A stretch of 64,000 nt of DNA, from the NCBI GenBank assembly GCA_947179155.2, contig OX359275.1, positions 1,487,501-1,551,500 of the forward strand, in the 5' to 3' direction. The stretch's first letter is position 1. Each line of letters opens with the position of its first letter. The position numbers were made by a program, and so were the translations under genes. The stretch comes from Hedera helix (lineage: Eukaryota; Streptophyta; Magnoliopsida; Apiales; Araliaceae). The notes beneath the pieces are model-generated. The model was not told the origin of the DNA, made no database searches, and worked only from the letters and a program-made list of their open reading frames with translations. This document shows, piece by piece, positions 60,343-64,000 of this stretch.

Positions 60343-63300
60343 GGCGTGACTAGTAAAAGCTTACAGACTGAGGTGTGGTTTAACTTGAGAATGATAGGTG
60401 ACAGAGCTCCATGATGGAACATGTCATCCGCCTTTAAGTTGCTTTCCAACCAGCTCAGTTATGAGCGCATGGCTGATTCAGACATTTTATTTAGGAAATT
60501 GATATTTTTATATTATTTTTTTTATATTTTTATACGATAGAATTCACATGTATAACTTATAATTACGGTTAATTATTGTTATATATTTACAACGATATAT
60601 TTATAGGATTCATCGTATAAAAATATTAAAAAATAATATAAAAATATTAATTTCCTTTATTTAACATTCCTTTCTCATGACTTCTATTTTTCTCAAGACC
60701 ATACATGTTTTCATACCTAGAGGCCCTAGTTTCTCACAATCTAAACAAACTACTAACTTCTCTTTTTCTTTTCTTCTTCTCTAATTAGCAAATATTTTTT
60801 CAAAAATACTAGTAAATATTAATTCTTCTTACTTCTTAGCAATTAAAGTGTATAATTAGATGTGTATAATTGATACTTAATTCACCATGTATGAATAGAT
60901 CCAAAAATTATAATATAATCACTAATATTTTAAACTCATTTTAGTACCCATATTTTTGCTCCTGTAGCTAGTAAATAATGGAGGGACTGACACGATATAT
61001 ATATATATATATATGATTCAGAAAATGACTGCATGTTAGTATATTTTTTCCACATTCATACACAAGATGCTTGTGTGTCAAATTTTTGTAAAACTAATTT
61101 CATTTTGGAGCTGACATTTTACGAGCAAATTTTTACACTCCGAGACAAATGATGTAATCAAAATTACGCTACGGTAACATTTGCAATTATCTATGATGTG
61201 AGAACAGAGCGCGCTTTTGGCCACTGTGTATTATGCCAAACGCACTACCGCCAGACAATTGAGACTTGTCCTGTTATACAAACTAACTAGGTCTAGGGGC
61301 ATTCATTGAATCGACGATGATGTAGGCTAGTAAGAGGAAGGAGCCCAATATAGACGTGACTTACCTTAAAGTCACCTTTCCTAAAATGGAATAAGGTCCA
61401 CGTGTCATAATGGGTGACGTTGACGGTGTCTATTTCTTTTAAGGTTATAAATCTGACATTATTTAAAGTTCTTAGGGCCCACAACATTTTACTCTAGCCC
61501 TCCGATCACTACCAAATCTTTTCATGGTCCCCAACCAATCAGTTCACTTTTTATTTACTCTCCTTTTTGAAAAAGAGTTTCGTGAACTAAATTCATAATT
61601 CTTTTTTTATTCACTTTTTAACATTGACTAGAGGCTCAATTAGATCGTAATCTCTTTCAAAGTCCGTCTTATTTTAATAGTTAAGACTAAAATATTATGA
61701 TCTTTAAATTTAAAATTTTTAATAATAATAATAATAATAATAATAATATACTTGATTATGAGATTATATTATACTATTCAAAAATAAAAAATAACAATCT
61801 CTTCTTAAAGTTTCATTTGATGAATTCTGAGAATTGATGATGTGATTAATTTGTGCACAATGATGATCGATCTAAAGTGGCTAAGCAGTAATCGAAGACG
61901 GCGAAGTACTAAATTGTAGTAGCATGCATATATGCATTTTGGTGTTTCATACCACAATTTGCTAATTGCCTGCTAATATGTAATTAAGTGAATCAAGATT
62001 CTCTATAGCTAGCTAGAAACACATAACAAATACTAGCAGTTAATTAATTAGAGGTGGTATGTCGTCACCTTAAACCTTCCACTTCCATGTAAATGCATGG
62101 CACACATTTCTTGTTTTCACCAAACAAGTTATTATATCAACAAAGTATATAGCCGGTCAATAATTTCAGCCTAGCCCCCTAGCTAGCTAGAGATTTTCCA
62201 TAGAACAAATATCCATTCCCAAGAGGAGCCAGCGGAAAAAGGAAGATTAATTTCCTTACGCCAAAGGAATACCAAAATTTAGCTACTTAAAGAACATAAT
62301 TAAAACGTGGTATACTAGTACATTAGAAAGTGACTTATAATTAAGAACCAATAACAACCACCTTCCAATGTCTTAATCACAAATTCGTATAATGTCCCTT
62401 GCTACTAGTAAAGGCCGGGGTAGCTAAACAACCACAATAGCCGTGTTACCTACTTTTCTAAATACTCTTAATTACTTGATCCAAGTAACTCAAATATATA
62501 GTATTCCCTCTTATTTTACAACAAAAAAAATAATTATTTAAATTTAATTTTAGTTAATATTTAAATTATTATGTAAATTTATTTTAAATTTTAAAATCAC
62601 AATGACAGCTATGTAAAATTGTGAAGCTTATATAATTAATGACATATCACCAATAAATAGACATTATGCTGACGTACGTACGTACGTCGCTTGATATAAG
62701 GCCTTGTCGCCTGAATTCGAGTTTCAGAATTCAGCCATAGATTTGGGACCCTCAAGTGTTAATCTTTTACTCGGCCAAGATACATTTACAGCTTAACTGA
62801 ATCAACCAATGATGGGGGGTCCACCTGGGCTGTGTCAATGGACCACATCACAGTTTTGAGAGCTTAGCTTTTTATGGGGAACCCATGTGATCTTTATCAT
62901 GTACGAGCATCCTTGATGTGGTCTAGTATAATATTGGGTACCACTTATTCAACAGTTGTTATGTTATTACATTACATTTAGTGAGTGCATGCATCTACAA
63001 GTTCAAATATTGTTAGTTGAAAGTGTCACATGCATATATGGTTTGTACATGAAGAATGAGCTTTTGAAGGAATCAAATAAGTAAAGATCTATTAGCAATT
63101 TGAATGATCTAGACAGACTGCAAATGCAAACCAGATAAAGATCTACTTGCTACCTTTTAAATGGAGCTTTAATTCTATAATGCTGCAATAGTGATAAGGA
63201 AGACTTTATTTTTTGATCAGTGAACTAATCTAGGGGGGCTCAAGCGCCCATCCCAGCTAGCTAATTAGGGCTCTTTCTTTCTTTTTGGGACATGATTATA

Positions 63301-64000
63301 TATATATACCTTAGATAGGGTTCAATATATTCCATGCAAACCGTCCATATCAATTTCTTACTGTGACTACTCCACACCTAATTATTCATACGTTGAGACT
63401 CATTTGAGTCCAATAATTCACCTCACCGTCCACATCACTCTTTAAGGCGAAGAGGTCAGATGGTCTGTGTAGGTACATTTAAGACTTTATATTCGAGATT
63501 GGAGGTCAATTAGCATACCGCTGGACCATAACCAATTTTACACTAATAGATGCTAATACGTGCTAGCGACGCCGAGATCAATTTATTAAATTCAATTTGT
63601 GTGAATGCAAAGCAAATAAGACAACCAAATATTCGGTTACACTAATTCTTGAGTCACCGTAATAGTTTCACATTTATTCTCACAACGACACCTTAAAATT
63701 TTTGGCCAAACACCGTTAATTTTTGTGAATAAAGACTTTTCTTCCCTTTTTATTTAATTTCACTGAATAACATTTTCTTCATTTTATAATTATTTTTTTA
63801 GGTCTTTAAGTCCTAAAAGAACTAATAATAAATAAAATCAAGTTTAAAATAACAAACTAGGCTTATGTGATAAGTATGGTCTGCATAAATAATTGTATAT
63901 TCAATATGATACATACATATATATTGGGTAATTAAATAAAAACAATTAGGAGCAGACAAATAAAACAAAATTACAAAACAACTTAAAATAGAAAAGAAAA
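60340..64000. other. intergenic DNA to the end of the window, no gene seen
   Basis: Mostly AT-rich DNA with (TA)n at 60994-61013, (TAA)n at about 61720-61748 and a short (ACGT)n palindrome at 62674-62687. Less AT-rich islands at 61190-61560 and 62690-62960 could be promoter or regulatory DNA of a gene beyond the window; neither contains a supportable exon. Confidence 0.4.

Noticed and set aside
62674..62687. ACGT-repeat palindrome as a regulatory site
   Set aside because: A short simple repeat without a promoter or gene nearby to give it meaning.

Overview
The window is nuclear DNA of a flowering plant, almost certainly a eudicot. Evidence: split genes with short exons and GT-AG (plus a few GC-AG) introns, strongly AT-rich non-coding DNA, plant-specific families (DUF1664 and SBP-box), a miR156 target site, Sirevirus-type Ty1/copia DNA and several MITE families. 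I cannot name the species. The SPL protein style would fit an asterid, but that is only an impression.

Layout. (1) 1-5044, + strand: the 3' part (nine exons, 240 residues) of a DUF1664 coiled-coil protein gene; its 5' exons lie before the window. (2) 5811-5981, +: a relic of the C-terminus of a TIC32-like short-chain dehydrogenase. (3) 7323-13843, +: a complete 19-exon gene for the DNA primase large subunit (450 residues) with all four iron-sulfur cysteines. (4) 14.4-22.3 kb: intergenic DNA full of MITEs (hAT-like with ATCGTATCG ends, Stowaway-like, Tourist-like foldbacks) and microsatellites. (5) 22.3-51.7 kb: a 29-kb nested repeat cluster. It holds a hAT-like shell with an array of about eight 330-bp AT-rich units; five long (2.6-3.4 kb) solo LTRs of one TGTAAGACCCC...GGGCGTCACA family, two of them inserted antiparallel into other members with perfect 5-bp target duplications; a tRNA-Thr-like/GC-rich segment present twice in opposite orientation; and, between those two copies, a decayed 10.6-kb Sirevirus-like copia element on the minus strand (38013-48661). 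(6) 51.7-54.2 kb: a relic of a small Cys-rich protein gene, a GC-rich repeat and a striking 168-bp foldback element. (7) 55271-56948, +: a complete three-exon SPL13/16-like SBP-box gene with a miR156 target site. (8) 57-64 kb: AT-rich intergenic DNA with microsatellites and no gene I can support.

The three real genes do not form a pathway. The primase subunit acts in replication initiation, the SPL protein is a developmental transcription factor under miR156, and the DUF1664 protein has no established function. The most unusual part of the window is the repeat cluster: repeated antiparallel nesting of one LTR family, an inverted duplication of an LTR plus its flank around the copia element, G-box arrays in one LTR subfamily, and short palindrome arrays in the Sirevirus LTRs. 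No intact transposase or polyprotein is present, so every mobile element seen here is non-autonomous or dead.
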